Below the pieces are notes generated by a model. That model saw nothing but the letters and a program-made list of their open reading frames with translations. It was not told where the DNA came from and ran no database searches. A stretch of DNA of 64,000 nucleotides from Cliona cf. orientalis (taxonomy: Eukaryota; Porifera; Demospongiae; Clionaida; Clionaidae). The DNA lies in the NCBI GenBank assembly GCA_963930775.1, contig OZ005707.1:3100001-3164000 (forward strand), given 5' to 3'. The translations under genes and the position numbers were made by a program. Positions 22,314-33,200 of the stretch are shown one piece after another (the stretch's first letter is position 1; each line of letters begins with the position of its first letter).

Positions 22314-25085
22314 ATGGTGAGTACATAATAATTATATGCTACCAAGGGCTTTGATGCTACCCAAGAACTGTAGTTCATATCTGGTGCCATAAGAACGTAG
22401 TAGGTACCATAAAGATGATGCTTAGCCTACTTTGTCTGTTTGTACTCGCAGAAATTTCGTTTCTGTGGTGATCTAGACTGCCCAGACTGGGTACTTGCAG
22501 AGATCAGCATCCTATCCAAGTTGGTGAGTTTATAGATTAAGGATACACTTTCTACGTCAGTTCATTTAACCAAAGACAGAGTCAGTGTATTTGGATCTTG
22601 GCTGTAGTAGGTGAATGTGGTAACAAGCTAGCCTCACTAGCCTTGTATCGAGGCAAAAGGCCTGGGTACAAGCATAGATACGAGGCTACAAGCTTCGCCC
22701 AACCATTCTAGCCAGAAAATTTAAATTTAGGCCTAACAGTTGAGGTGGTCTGCCATTGTGGTCACCTATCACTGAGTGCGCCAAAATTGTTAACTTGAGA
22801 AGCTCAGACTAAAGCACTTTTAACCTCTTCGCTCCCCTTTACAAGTTATGAGTGAATGCTCATCTAGTCCCGTTCCCAGACCCGAGGAAAGAGTCTGGCA
22901 ACATGGGCGCTGATTCTTGTTTTTGTAAGATCAGCAATCATGTAATTACTTACATTTGTTTGTATTGGAGCACGTGCTGGTATGCAAAACCAAGAACACG
23001 CTTCAATGTCCCCAGATCCTTTCCCTCTTTAGGGTGGGGTCTGGGAAACAGACTAACGCTCATCTTAATTATAATGATTTATTGTAGTTATTTGGTATGG
23101 TAAGAGACACTATTGATATTTTGTGCAGACTTCAATAAAGATGAAATTGCTGTGCGCTCAAGTGGCCAAGGATATTCTCGGGCAAGGCATCGATGTGAGT
23201 TGATCAAACCACATTGTATGTCAAAATGAATTTTACTTGGGGGAGGGAGGGAGGCTATGAGTAGCTATTCCACACTCAATGCCTAAAATTACTGACCATC
23301 AATATTTCTGCTGGTGTATTTGTTTCAGTATGAGAAGGTTGCCAAGCTAACCTCTGACGCCAAATTTGAGACAAGTGATATCAAGGCCTCAGTGGCTGCC
23401 ATTGCCTTCATCTTGTCAAGTGCTGCCAAGCACTCTGTGGATGGAAGCTCCCTTGACAATGAAATGCAGCAACTAGGTTTGCCAAAAGGTAACTCTTTCC
23501 CTAGTTGGTACGTGCACTGTTAGGTAGAGTCCAGTTGGTATGTCACACCTGTGTATTCTCTCTTTTAGAGCACTCCACATCATTGTGTAAAGTGTATGCT
23601 GACAACATAGCCAAATTCCAATTGGTATTCAGCGAGAAAAGCCTAAGAGGTGGGTACCATCAAGAGTATAATTATACTCTTGGTACCATGAGTTGCCTTG
23701 TGCATTGCTGAGCGCTTAATAATTGGAGTAGAAGCAACTCTGACTCGAGTTGACCACTGCATGCTGCTAGCTAACATTCATTTACAGAAAAAGCTCATCT
23801 TAAGCTTACATAGCCCACCTTATATCTAGGGGAGGCTATGATTTCCTACCAGCTCCAGGTGAAAGAGCTGTAATTACTCCGCGTGCATGTGCAAGGGGTA
23901 AAGTAATCGGTCGTTGTCGTTGTCGTCGTGAGCACAAAAATCGCCATATCTCAAGATGTAGGACTCGTAAGCACAACGAATCAATCGAATTCAGCGAAAA
24001 ACTGGCTTCAGTGTGCGTCAAATCGATGGACACGGTCCACAGGCGTCACAAATAGTGCCTTTTGTTGGCTAACGTAGCCACGTCTATCGACAGTGCCTAC
24101 TCAATGCATAGTGCATACCATTGTGTTTTCTGCTCATGCGCACAACTAAGTAGCCAAGAGTAATATTATGACTGGTAAAGATCGTCGAAATTGATAATGC
24201 TCATGAAATCTGTAGTCTATCCGCATCCGCTGATCTGCAGCCCTATGGAACCAAATCATAATGTAACACGGCTATACTATTACAATAAAATTTTGGAAGT
24301 ATCAGTTCATATCTCCTAGTAGTCTAGATCTGGTGTAGAAAGAGTGCTTTTTTTGTCACCGGGACCTCTACAATTAAGCAGCACTTCCACTAATTTTCTG
24401 AAATTCATAAAATTAACCATGCACACAAAAATAACTCTATAGATTGTGCAACGTGCGCGCGGGGTATGTGCTCTACAGAGCTCTAGTTTATTGTTAGTAC
24501 CCCTTTAGAAATGGGGGCTGTTGCACATCTTGCAGTTTTGATAACTCTAAAATGGATTTCATGTATAGTTAAAACTATGAAATTGTATACATAATGTACT
24601 AAGTGATGGTCATCACAACAGTTCATATAGCCAGCCAGCTAATGCTGTGCATTCGCTTTTCTCTTCAGTGTCTACCTTGGACTCAGTAGAGTGGAGAGTA
24701 GACTACCTACTGGGATCCAGCGCTCTTCAGGTATACAACACAATGTAGTGGCAGTTACTTTTTGTTTTCAACCAGTGAAGATGATAATTATTATATTATA
24801 TTGATCACTGAACTTAATGCTTAACAGTAACCTACCATCTTGCATAGGACATAGGTGAGCCTTGTGTTCACCTGAGGATTCACAAGACTGATCCAGTCAC
24901 TAAAGAAACCACACCCATCACATTTTCACTGTCAGGCGACAAGTTTCGCTTGCTACTTAGAGGTATATTGTATATACATGGCAGACCTTGTGTGTATAGC
25001 TACAATTTGTACAACTCTGCATTGTATCATGCTCAATTCTTTAGATATGAAACAAGTTCACACCATGATGGAGAACTTAAGTTAG
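22314..25085 (+). CDS. COMMD4: COMM domain-containing protein 4
   Basis: Subunit of the Commander (CCC) complex that recycles membrane proteins from endosomes and tunes NF-kB signalling. Exons: 22314-22316 (ATG only), 22452-22523, 23129-23194, 23329-23488, 23569-23649, 24669-24730, 24848-24962, 25045-25085. The product of about 198 residues matches human COMMD4 almost word for word in its N-terminal half ([46 protein letters not shown]). The COMM domain follows ([12 protein letters not shown]...[15 protein letters not shown]). All phases close, and the stop TAG is at 25083-25085. The gene is divergent from fibrocystin-L and converges on SEC11 with 177 bases between the stops. Introns are 70-200 bases except one of about 1 kb that holds a family A repeat. 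Confidence 0.95.
22868..23045. repeat. Inverted CCCAGACC repeat in a COMMD4 intron
   Basis: TTCCCAGACCCGAGGAAAG near 22870 and TTTAGGGTGGGGTCTGGGAA near 23027 form the ends of a short inverted element within the 22524-23128 intron. It is related to the hairpin at 3268-3330. Confidence 0.5.
23863..24490 (+). repeat. Dispersed repeat family A, copy 2
   Basis: About 630 bases, from GTAATTACTCCGCGTGCATG to GCGGGGTATGTGCTCTACAG, filling most of the COMMD4 intron 23650-24668. The interior shares CACAAATAGTGCCT and TTTCTGCTCATGCG with the inverted copy at 36517-37128. Confidence 0.75.
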
Positions 25086-25262
25086 GAAGTGTACTGGTAC
25101 ACCATCATGAACTCGGTGTCATTTTCTTCAAGTCTTATGTATGAACAATGTTGTGATATTTTGTGTGGTATGTATGCAGGCAAGAGTATCAAACTTGTGA
25201 AGTGACAAAAAAATTGATTTCCTGTGAATACCTAGCAGAATTACCTAAGTCACAGTTTGCTA
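25086..25262. other. Short convergent intergenic region
   Basis: 177 bases between the COMMD4 stop and the SEC11 stop on opposite strands. I see no further gene; the 3' UTRs of the two genes probably overlap here. Confidence 0.6.
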
Positions 25263-28189
25263 TCATTCCCGATGGAGGAGTACAAATATTCCTAGACCAC
25301 CTAACAGAACATACTGGAGGGAGAGGGAAGGGAATAAAAAAATTTTTCTGACATTACACATGCATGATGCTATTCTCACCTTCAACTTGGGATAATCATT
25401 CATCAGTATGGTGACCATACCAACGAATGGGAGGAAGCTGGGAGGAAAAAAAACGGTCAAAAACCGGTAAGAGTCAAGACAGTGCAGGAGTGTATAGATT
25501 TGAGGGGTCCAATTTTTGTGGTTTTCACGGATAAGTTACTCACGAAAATAAGAGTATAATATTACTGTAGTGTCCCGGGTAAGCGCCCATGGGCGCTTAA
25601 ACATACATCTTAATTATGGCTCGCATGGGCACTTACCCGGGACATAATTTCCATATGTTTGTATAGAAACAGCTACATTGATCCTTGAAATGAGGTACAT
25701 GGGCACTTGTCCAGGACACTGTACTCTAGGCAAAAATAGACCATGAAATCAGTACACTCACCCACGAGCTCTTCCGATGACCTCGTCCCTGGTGACCCAG
25801 TTCTGTCCCTGAGCATAGATCATCCCCTCCCTATCGTCTCCCATATTATTGTCACCCTTTGTTAAAATCTTTACCTCACCAGTTGAACTGCAGCAGGAAG
25901 ATCATATGAAGCTGATTGCAGTGGCCATTTAGTAATAAGTAGCTAATGTTTCAAACTACATGTAAATGCTTGGGGGCACTGTATATATTTCTCAATCAAA
26001 ATCACTAGCATGTGCAAAAGTGCACAAATTCTATTTTTCATGCAGCCAACGTCTACATGTATTTGGAGTTCAGTCAGCTGGCTTACTTTTCATGTAGCTT
26101 AATGACCCTGTGCACGATGGGGATATCCCTGCCTTTCACCTTGAAAACGAGTATCTCCCCAGCCTGTATGGGTTCATCTTGGTAGTTGGTTAAGAAGAGA
26201 AGATCCCCACGAAAGAAGGCCGGCTCCATACTACCACTGCACAGGAAATACGTGTACATGTGTAGGCACTGTTTCAACACTATAAGTTCATACTAAGGTT
26301 TTTGGGCACAGGGGCATACGGTAATTATTTGGGTGCAAGTATAGGAGATGTGCAAAGGAATTTTAACGAGACGTAAAGATGCAACCTTCAGAACCGTTCT
26401 AGTGAAGAAAAATATGCTGATATATACTACAGTCCAACCTCGATTATCCGAACCCCTTTGGCCAAGGGGAAATTGGGAACCGTTCGGATAAGCAAAAAGT
26501 TCGGAAACGTTGACCACACCCACTAGACCGATCATGTATGCAAAAACATATCATTGACAGATTTATCGAGCATTTTGACAATTTTAATCCCATCCTTGAT
26601 TGATAGAACGCTTACCATGCGTTTCTTTTACTTCTTTGAGCGTAAAACCTAGATTTGATAGCAGTGCAGCAGCTGGTTCTCGCGTGGCAATGATGTGGCG
26701 TAGGTTTACTGTGCATGCGCAATCCAGCCACGTGGTCACAATGTGTACTTTGACCCTGAATTTTCTTTGCATCTCGAGTTCGGACAATCGAGAGTTCGGA
26801 TAATCGAGGTTCGGATAATCGAGGTTGGACTGTATAGATATTCCATTTCTTGCACACTTGCATAGTCTATTTATGATGACGCATTTGGGTAAGAATATTG
26901 CTAGCATGACCCCTGTGTGCAGACTGTACATTTGAAAAGCATGCTCTAGTCTCATAAAGGATATACTGTATAGCCGGAAAATTTGGCGGTTTGGCAGTCT
27001 ATAATATTATTACAACTGCCAAATTAAAATCCGCCAAAAAAATTTCCTACTCGCATATATACGTATGGCGATCCCGTACTGAACCGCCAAATTTAAATCT
27101 GCCAATATTCTTCCAATAGCGATTTTGGGCTCAACCGCCAAATTTAATTCCTGCCAATATTTCCGGCTATACGGTAGGAGGATTCCACGCGAAGGTGTGA
27201 AGGAATTTTAATGAGATGCAAATGATATTCAGTGCCTTTTCAGGAAGTTCCGGCCAGGTTCCTGTCACACCTGTTGGTGGGAATCGAATGTATTACACTC
27301 TATGGGAATAGCATGCATTTATCTAGTCCATCAAGCTAGACCCCTTTTTCACCCGACGACCTTTACCTACTCTCCCTTTTTCGCGTGTGGAGAGAGTAGG
27401 TAAAGGTCGTCGGGCAAAAAGGGTCTAGCTTGATAGACTAGCATTTATCGCGCTAAACAAGCGAATAGTTGCTCTCTCAAAAAAGCGCCTCAGCTACATA
27501 GTGTGTGTTGTAGCTATCGCCGTTTTTCGGTACCTGCCCTGAAGCTCTGTGCAGCCTCCAAAACGCACACTATTCCCATAGAGCGTAATACATTTGATTC
27601 CCACCAATGGGCGTGACAGGAACTTGGCCGAAATTTCCTGAAAGGGCGCTGAATATCATTTGTATATCATTAAAATTCCTTCACATATGTTCGTGTGGAA
27701 TCATCCTATAATGTATTAACATTCAGCTCCCACTAGTGGGCATGATAGGAGCCAGGCTGAAACTTCTCAAAATAGTGCCAAATATCATTTTTATCTCGCT
27801 TAAGACACTTGTGCAATCCCTCCACATTATACAATATATAATTTACCATAATTTCTAATTAATGCACCTTGGACATGGTATTGACAAAAACAGGACGTCT
27901 TGAATTTCCCTTTGTACAGTGTAACTTACGCAATGAAGGTTTATATTAGAGGGCACACCTGAGAACTACAACAATAGGACTCTCACTCCCTGTGACAACC
28001 ATCAGACCCTTCCAGATCATCAATGCTGATGACACAATCATACCAAAGTTAAGAACTTGATAGAAAAGCTGTATGTGGATGTATTTCATAAGTTATTTGC
28101 ATGTCAGTAAGATACACCACAAAGCACACCTGCCGCTTATCCATACGGTATAACTCCCCAACACCAAGAAAATTCATTAGCTGCTCCAT
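25263..28189 (-). CDS. SEC11A: Signal peptidase complex catalytic subunit SEC11
   Basis: Serine protease of the ER membrane that removes signal peptides from secretory proteins. Exons on the minus strand: 28130-28189, 27959-28068, 26087-26236, 25762-25887, 25380-25437, 25263-25313. About 184 residues, close to the usual 179. Family marks in order: [15 protein letters not shown], a transmembrane segment [15 protein letters not shown], the catalytic Ser box [19 protein letters not shown], the catalytic His box IPIVHRV, KGDNN with the catalytic Asp, [12 protein letters not shown] and the C-terminal [15 protein letters not shown]. The 28068 acceptor is chosen because it restores the conserved LFYQ and closes phase; a nearer AG at 28056 would not. 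Vertebrates have two paralogues (A and C), and this sequence cannot be assigned to one. Confidence 0.95.
25568..25723. mobile_element. TIR element in a SEC11 intron, about 155 bp
   Basis: Begins TAGTGTCCCGGGTAAGCGCC and ends GGCACTTGTCCAGGACACTG; an internal GCACTTACCCGGGACA repeats the end motif. A related copy is at 60950-61122. It is a non-coding palindromic MITE lying between SEC11 exons 25762-25887 and 25380-25437. Confidence 0.75.
26430..26832. mobile_element. pogo/Tigger-like TIR element, about 400 bp
   Basis: Left end CAGTCCAACCTCGATTATCC and right end ATAATCGAGGTTGGACTG are inverted copies flanked by TA. The right end has an extra tandem repeat of the TTCGGATAATCGAGG unit. The sequence of the ends resembles pogo/Tigger-class transposon termini. 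No transposase frame remains. A second member is at 47316-47678. Confidence 0.8.
26965..27176. mobile_element. TIR element with CGTATAGCCGG ends, about 210 bp
   Basis: CTGTATAGCCGGAAAATTTG at the left pairs with ATTTCCGGCTATACGGTA at the right, and the interior AATTTGGCGGTT/AACCGCCAAATT motifs are also inverted. A related copy lies at 966-1182. It sits in a SEC11 intron directly abutting the next inverted repeat. Confidence 0.8.
27177..27707. mobile_element. Nested inverted-repeat element, about 530 bp
   Basis: The outer arms (AGGATTCCACGCGAAGG... and ...TTCGTGTGGAATCATCCT) pair over about 130 bases, including TATTACACTCTATGGGAATA with TATTCCCATAGAGCGTAATA. A second, nearly perfect hairpin with about 50-base arms lies inside at 27322-27440. 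Partial copies of the outer arm occur at 26307-26390 and 27715-27800. No ORF. It lies in the SEC11 intron 26237-27958. Confidence 0.75.
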
Positions 28190-28357
28190 CTTGAAATTTC
28201 CCAGTACAAACTCTGAATTTTTTTGGCCACATGCATAATTATACGAGTTATTGGATATTATACTATATATACTGCACTGTATGTACTGACGACCGTTACC
28301 TATCACGTGAGTTGATGAAGCGCGCCTAGCGGCTGCAAAAGGCCAACACATTCATTC

Positions 28358-28575
28358 CATACCTACCAACCATCCAGCTTTCTGCTTGATTTCAAGCAAA
28401 AATGGTACCCATCCCTCACAAAAATCACTAAATCCCTCATTTTTTGTGAGAACCTGGCCCATATATGCTAATACATTTTTGAGAAGCTAGCAGCATTATC
28501 AAGCAAAAATGCTCCAAATCAAGCACATTTTATACAAATTTCAAGCACAAGACTATCCGCAGGTTGGCAGGTATG
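28358..28575 (-). repeat. Dispersed repeat, copy 1 (inverted with respect to 29628-29846)
   Basis: The ends ACCTACCAACCATCCAGC and GGTTGGCAGGTATG and most of the interior (CTTGATTTCAAGCA, TGTGAGAACCT, ATATATGCTAATACATTTT) match the opposite strand of 29628-29846. Confidence 0.8.
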
Positions 28576-29627
28576 TCATTCTTGCTGTTCTCATTACAAT
28601 TTGAAAGAGAATCATCAGTGCTTTTCTGACATTCTTGATCCAGTTTTGGATGATGCTGATGGATCCAGTGAATGAACATGCTCTGTTCCACTAACGTCCT
28701 CGTGCACAGGGTTTCACTAACCCCTTACTGCACCTGACCCACATGCATATGCACAGGATAGGAATGTGTGGCTCAACACCGCTGGAATGAGAATGTGCGG
28801 CTAACTTCTTTTGAGTGATATATCCTGGCGCATTGTCTAAGTACACTTTCCCAAAAGGTGTACAGCATATATATATTACAGATATGCATGTAGTGGAATA
28901 CTGCCTACCAAGTATGTCAAGGGAAGAATAAAAGTGATCACTGCTAAAGGTCATTGCTGTCAGAAATATACCCTCAGTGCATCATGGGTGTTGTTTAGTC
29001 TTCCTCCTCCCTCTTGTGAAGGGACTGGCCCGCCAGACTAGGGCATTGTTGACGTCATAATATCAATGATATCCATGCTTATTGTATCACTTGCTGTTTG
29101 AGGATATCATCCCAAATATATTAAGATTGATCCTTCCTACACCTATGCTAGCAGATACGTTCCCCTGAAACACATTCACTAGGCTAAGCGTAGGTGTTCT
29201 GCCCGGGATATTTCTGCACACGCGTAAATGTTTCGCCAGAATGTGTGCAGTGAGAATCTGATAATCTTGAATCATAATATTATGTCTGCTCCTGGAAGAT
29301 GGAGATGACTGGACAATAGAGTACTGTAGCAAAGCTTAGGTCTGCTCCTGGTGCAGGTGGAAGATGGAGATGATTGGACAATAGAGTAGCAGTTCCTTCC
29401 ATTGAGTGGGTTGAAGAAGGATCAATCTCTGATGAGTAGTTATTAAATTCTTCAATAAGCTAGCTTGCTAAGCTTGCTTGGATAGTGTGAAGGAGATCCT
29501 GATGCATTGAGTGCTTCCAGGAGCGCATATTATTATGCGCTCCTGGTGCTTCCTGGTAAGTAATTACTAAAATACTGATTTCAACCACACTCTTCCACAG
29601 TATAAAACACCATACGTTCAACCGAAA

Positions 29628-29846
29628 ACATACCTGCCAACCTGCGGACAGTCTTGTGCTTGAAATTTGTATAAAGTTTGCTTGATTTGGGGCATTTTTG
29701 CTTGAAAATGCTACTAGCTTCTCCAAAATGTATTAGCATATATGGGCTAGGTTCTCACAAAAAATGAGGGATTTAGTGATTTTTGTGAGGGATGGGTGCT
29801 ATTTTTGCTTGAAATCAAGCTGAAAGCTGGATGGTTGGTAGGTATG
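29628..29846 (+). repeat. Dispersed repeat, copy 2
   Basis: Inverse complement of 28358-28575 over about 215 bases with scattered mismatches. The pair could form a large stem with a 1-kb loop. Confidence 0.8.
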
Positions 29847-30288
29847 CGAAAAAATTTGGCGGGGAATAAAAAAATTTGGCACTATGGCAGTCTGCCTTCG
29901 CAACTGAGTTGCCAAACTTGCTGTTGCTTACTCACATACATACATATTAGATCTATATGACGTGGTGATCCCATCATAATACAGTCCATAGCCTGAGTTA
30001 CCAACCCTTCACAGATACAGTGCTAAATATCTACGTCTACGCCCTTCTCCCAATCTCCAGCTCCTCCCGGATCCCATGAACGCACATTGACCGTAAATTC
30101 GTAATACCCCAATTGCGCATGCGCATATGGCCTAGGGCGTACTTTCGTTCTAACATCCGGTATTTCGGCGGCCGCGGGTACCGGGTTGTGCCAAAAATTA
30201 ATTAAAAAGGCTGCAAACTGACTGGAATCGTAGATATTACATCGAACAACTACAGCTATAGAGTTTAACTGTGACAAGCAATTCCGAA

Positions 30289-30297
30289 ATGTCAACG
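30289..30297 (+). CDS. Candidate first coding exon of the PAW-C2 gene
   Basis: ATG TCA ACG followed by a GTAAGA donor. Joined to exon 32626-32693 it gives an in-frame MSTSTDSSES, but a three-codon exon rests only on phase and splice motifs. The 2.3-kb intron holds nothing else that I recognise as coding. Confidence 0.4.
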
Positions 30298-33200
30298 GTA
30301 AGAGAATATTATTTCAGTAACTATTGTATGTCTAAAAAATAAACTATTAAAGTTTGTTGTGTCAAGCACGTGTCCACAGAGGGCAGGCGTTAGACTCGAG
30401 CTCCTGGATCGTAGCACTGTGGTCGTTGTAGGTTATGGATAATATCTAGCGACGATGGGTCTATGTTTATGCTTGTCAATATCTCATGCAGAAAATCATA
30501 TCATGTCGGTATTGGATTGTGCAGTTAATTAGACCAATTAAGCTTAGCTCGAGCTCAGTGATTGGCTTCACATTCCTGCCCTGCAGATCTATTTACTGGA
30601 GGCTGGGATCGATTGTCATGATAGTGCAGGTGTTTCTGCACTCAATTATGAATAATATACATACAAAAACCTATGCTCCCTCTGCCTCCCTCCCCTCCTT
30701 TGTCTCTGGCTCAATCTGCGAGACTGCACCCCTCTCTCCACTCCAAGATTGCATGCTGAGCGACATTGCCTGTAGGATGTCAAAGCTGAGGTAGAGCAGA
30801 ACATCACAACATGATGTGCTTGGTTATAGGATATGTTTAGCAGCTGCATGTGGTGTGATTGATGTGGCAGGTGACATCATTCCTTGTGGATCAAAGGTTA
30901 GGGTATTGTGGCCAATTATTGGATTCTTGGAGTTATTTGAGCTTTCAACAAATCTAGTTGGTTGCAGTTTCCGAAATAATAATATTATGTTAGCAGCATC
31001 TCCATTTCACGGATTGCATGTGACTGTCGCCACTGAAACCCAAGATAATCAGCTCCTTATCTTGTTTGGAATTTGTGATTACTCTGCACCCATATGATAA
31101 TTATCACATGCAGCCATCTTGTGGTTGCAATGTTGGTTTGCTACTGAATTGGCTTGAGGGACTATCATAATAATCAGGAAGTGTTTATTATTATGTTTTG
31201 CCATTCTCCTATTACTTAATACTGCACGTGATTAAACTTAAGTGTAAACAAGCTTGTGGGGTATGTATTTGTGAAACACTCATACATGTATAATAATATC
31301 TTAATTGTGTGATCTGTGTTAAATATTATGGACATACATGAGTTTATTGAGCTATCTATGGCCTTTTACGTATAAGGTTCGTAAGTATTAATTTCAGGTG
31401 TTATATTGTATTCTTCTCCAGTACGTCATAGTAAATACCATGTATTGTTGGGGAGGGGGCCTTAATCTCAGCCAAACTGTATCCTGCAGCATATTATTTT
31501 TTGGCTGTATGCAATAACTTTTGTAGCATTATCTTATTGTGTGGACTATAGTGGAAGGGAGAAAGCTTTCGTGTAGGATAAAACTGGAGCTTAGTGTTGT
31601 TAGATTCCTGCCCAGAAATGTTTTGTAGAAACTCAATGGCGATGGTCACAAATGCATTCTCCATCCAGTACAATAATAATATTATGGTACTCAGCATCGG
31701 ATCATTGCTTAAGTGTACACAATGCTTAACCTAAGCATGTTGCTATGCAGTGGACAATAGCCCAAATAGCCCAGGGTGGGAAGCAACACTTGGTAACAAA
31801 TTGGTTATCCAAGGCATGGTGGGTATCCTGTCTGAGTGTCTGATATTTCCTAGCTACATAAGTCATAGCAGTTCCTCAAGGATAGTAAGGTGGGATAGAT
31901 GATTAAGGATGGATTACAGCCACGTGTTTTTCCTACTTTATGATAGTCATAGTCAATAGTTGCTTGTACACAGTATGTACCTCAGAGTATCCTGCCAGAA
32001 TGCTGTAGCCATGGTGCATAAGTAGGTTGTACTGTAGCATACTATGTGATTGCTATCCAAATAGGATTCAGCCTCACCCTGTATATGTGCATGAGCATCG
32101 TGCATGGACACTAATTGATACTGATGATGCCCAGTGTGCTTGAGAGTTAGTGGGGTAGTGGGAGAGTTAAAGACATGACCTCCTAGCAGCTGTTCTGGCC
32201 AGGCACTGGATATAGGGACATGTGTCCCTTCTCATGATATCAGTCATGGTCACATCCTGGTTTCCTGTGGTATTCTTGTGTCTTTTTGTGGACTTCTTAA
32301 TGGGTGGGGTGGGGGGGGGGTATGGGGAGGAGGGATAACTATGCAGGTCAGTTGATTTCCTTGTCCTGCCTGAGGGGTGATTGATGGATCATTGATTTTG
32401 ATGTTCATTGTGCTATCCAATACCTTTTGCAGATATTTCTAGATATGTCTGCGGGCAGTATCCAATTTCAACATTAGTGAACCGCTTACCATACATGTAC
32501 TTACGCTACTCATATGCAATTCCAATATCTATAGTGTAAGGGTAGTCATGGTATGATTGGAGTGAGAAATTGCCAAATCGACAATTCTAATATGTTATTA
32601 TTATTATGTGCTTCCTTTTCTGTAGTCAACTGATTCAAGCGAGAGTACTAATTTTACGTTCAAGCCTGCACTCCAAGATATTTCTCTAAAGAGGTACATC
32701 AGTCATTGTGGCGCAGTTTGTATTTGTGTAGTATGATCAGGAGCATGTGAAGGGGAAATAACACGGAGTAGTTATTGCAATGATCCTATAGTCAATGCAT
32801 CATTCCCTTTGTTCATAATTTGTTTCTATGACTAGTACTACAACATGGAATTCCGTTGAGAAATATCTAGACGTTTCTTGTGTATATTTGTTGCCCCGGT
32901 TATAACCCCAGTGGGCTCAAAGCATCCTGTATGACAATCAATTTCTCAATTGCTGGTTATGCCCCTGTTGCACAAGGTGCTAGTCCTAGGTCTACAAATG
33001 ACCTTCACGAATGTACGCACGCACACACACACACTCACACACAAACACACACATGCACACACACGCACTCACACATGCAAATAACACTCATCTATTTACG
33101 CATTCATACATGTATGTAATCAGATTTCGTCTTCGCTACTCTGTGATTGATGATTGTTACTACCTTCACTGGGACAGCGCTGTTTGTCCTCCCCTTGCCA

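Larger units (their letters stand above)
28190..30288. other. Divergent intergenic region between SEC11 and the PAW-C2 gene
   Basis: 2.1 kb with no convincing gene. It contains two inverted copies of a 220-base repeat (28358-28575 and 29628-29846) and a tandem duplication of a segment containing GGAAGATGGAGATGA (29282-29375). The last 250 bases before 30289 are GC-richer (GGCGGCCGCGGGTACCGGG near 30167) and are the likely promoter of the downstream gene. Confidence 0.6.

Noticed and set aside
28358-29846. The 220-base inverted pair as TIRs of one 1.5-kb transposon
   Set aside because: The interior shows no transposase, and the ends look like those of separate dispersed copies that happen to lie in opposite orientation.
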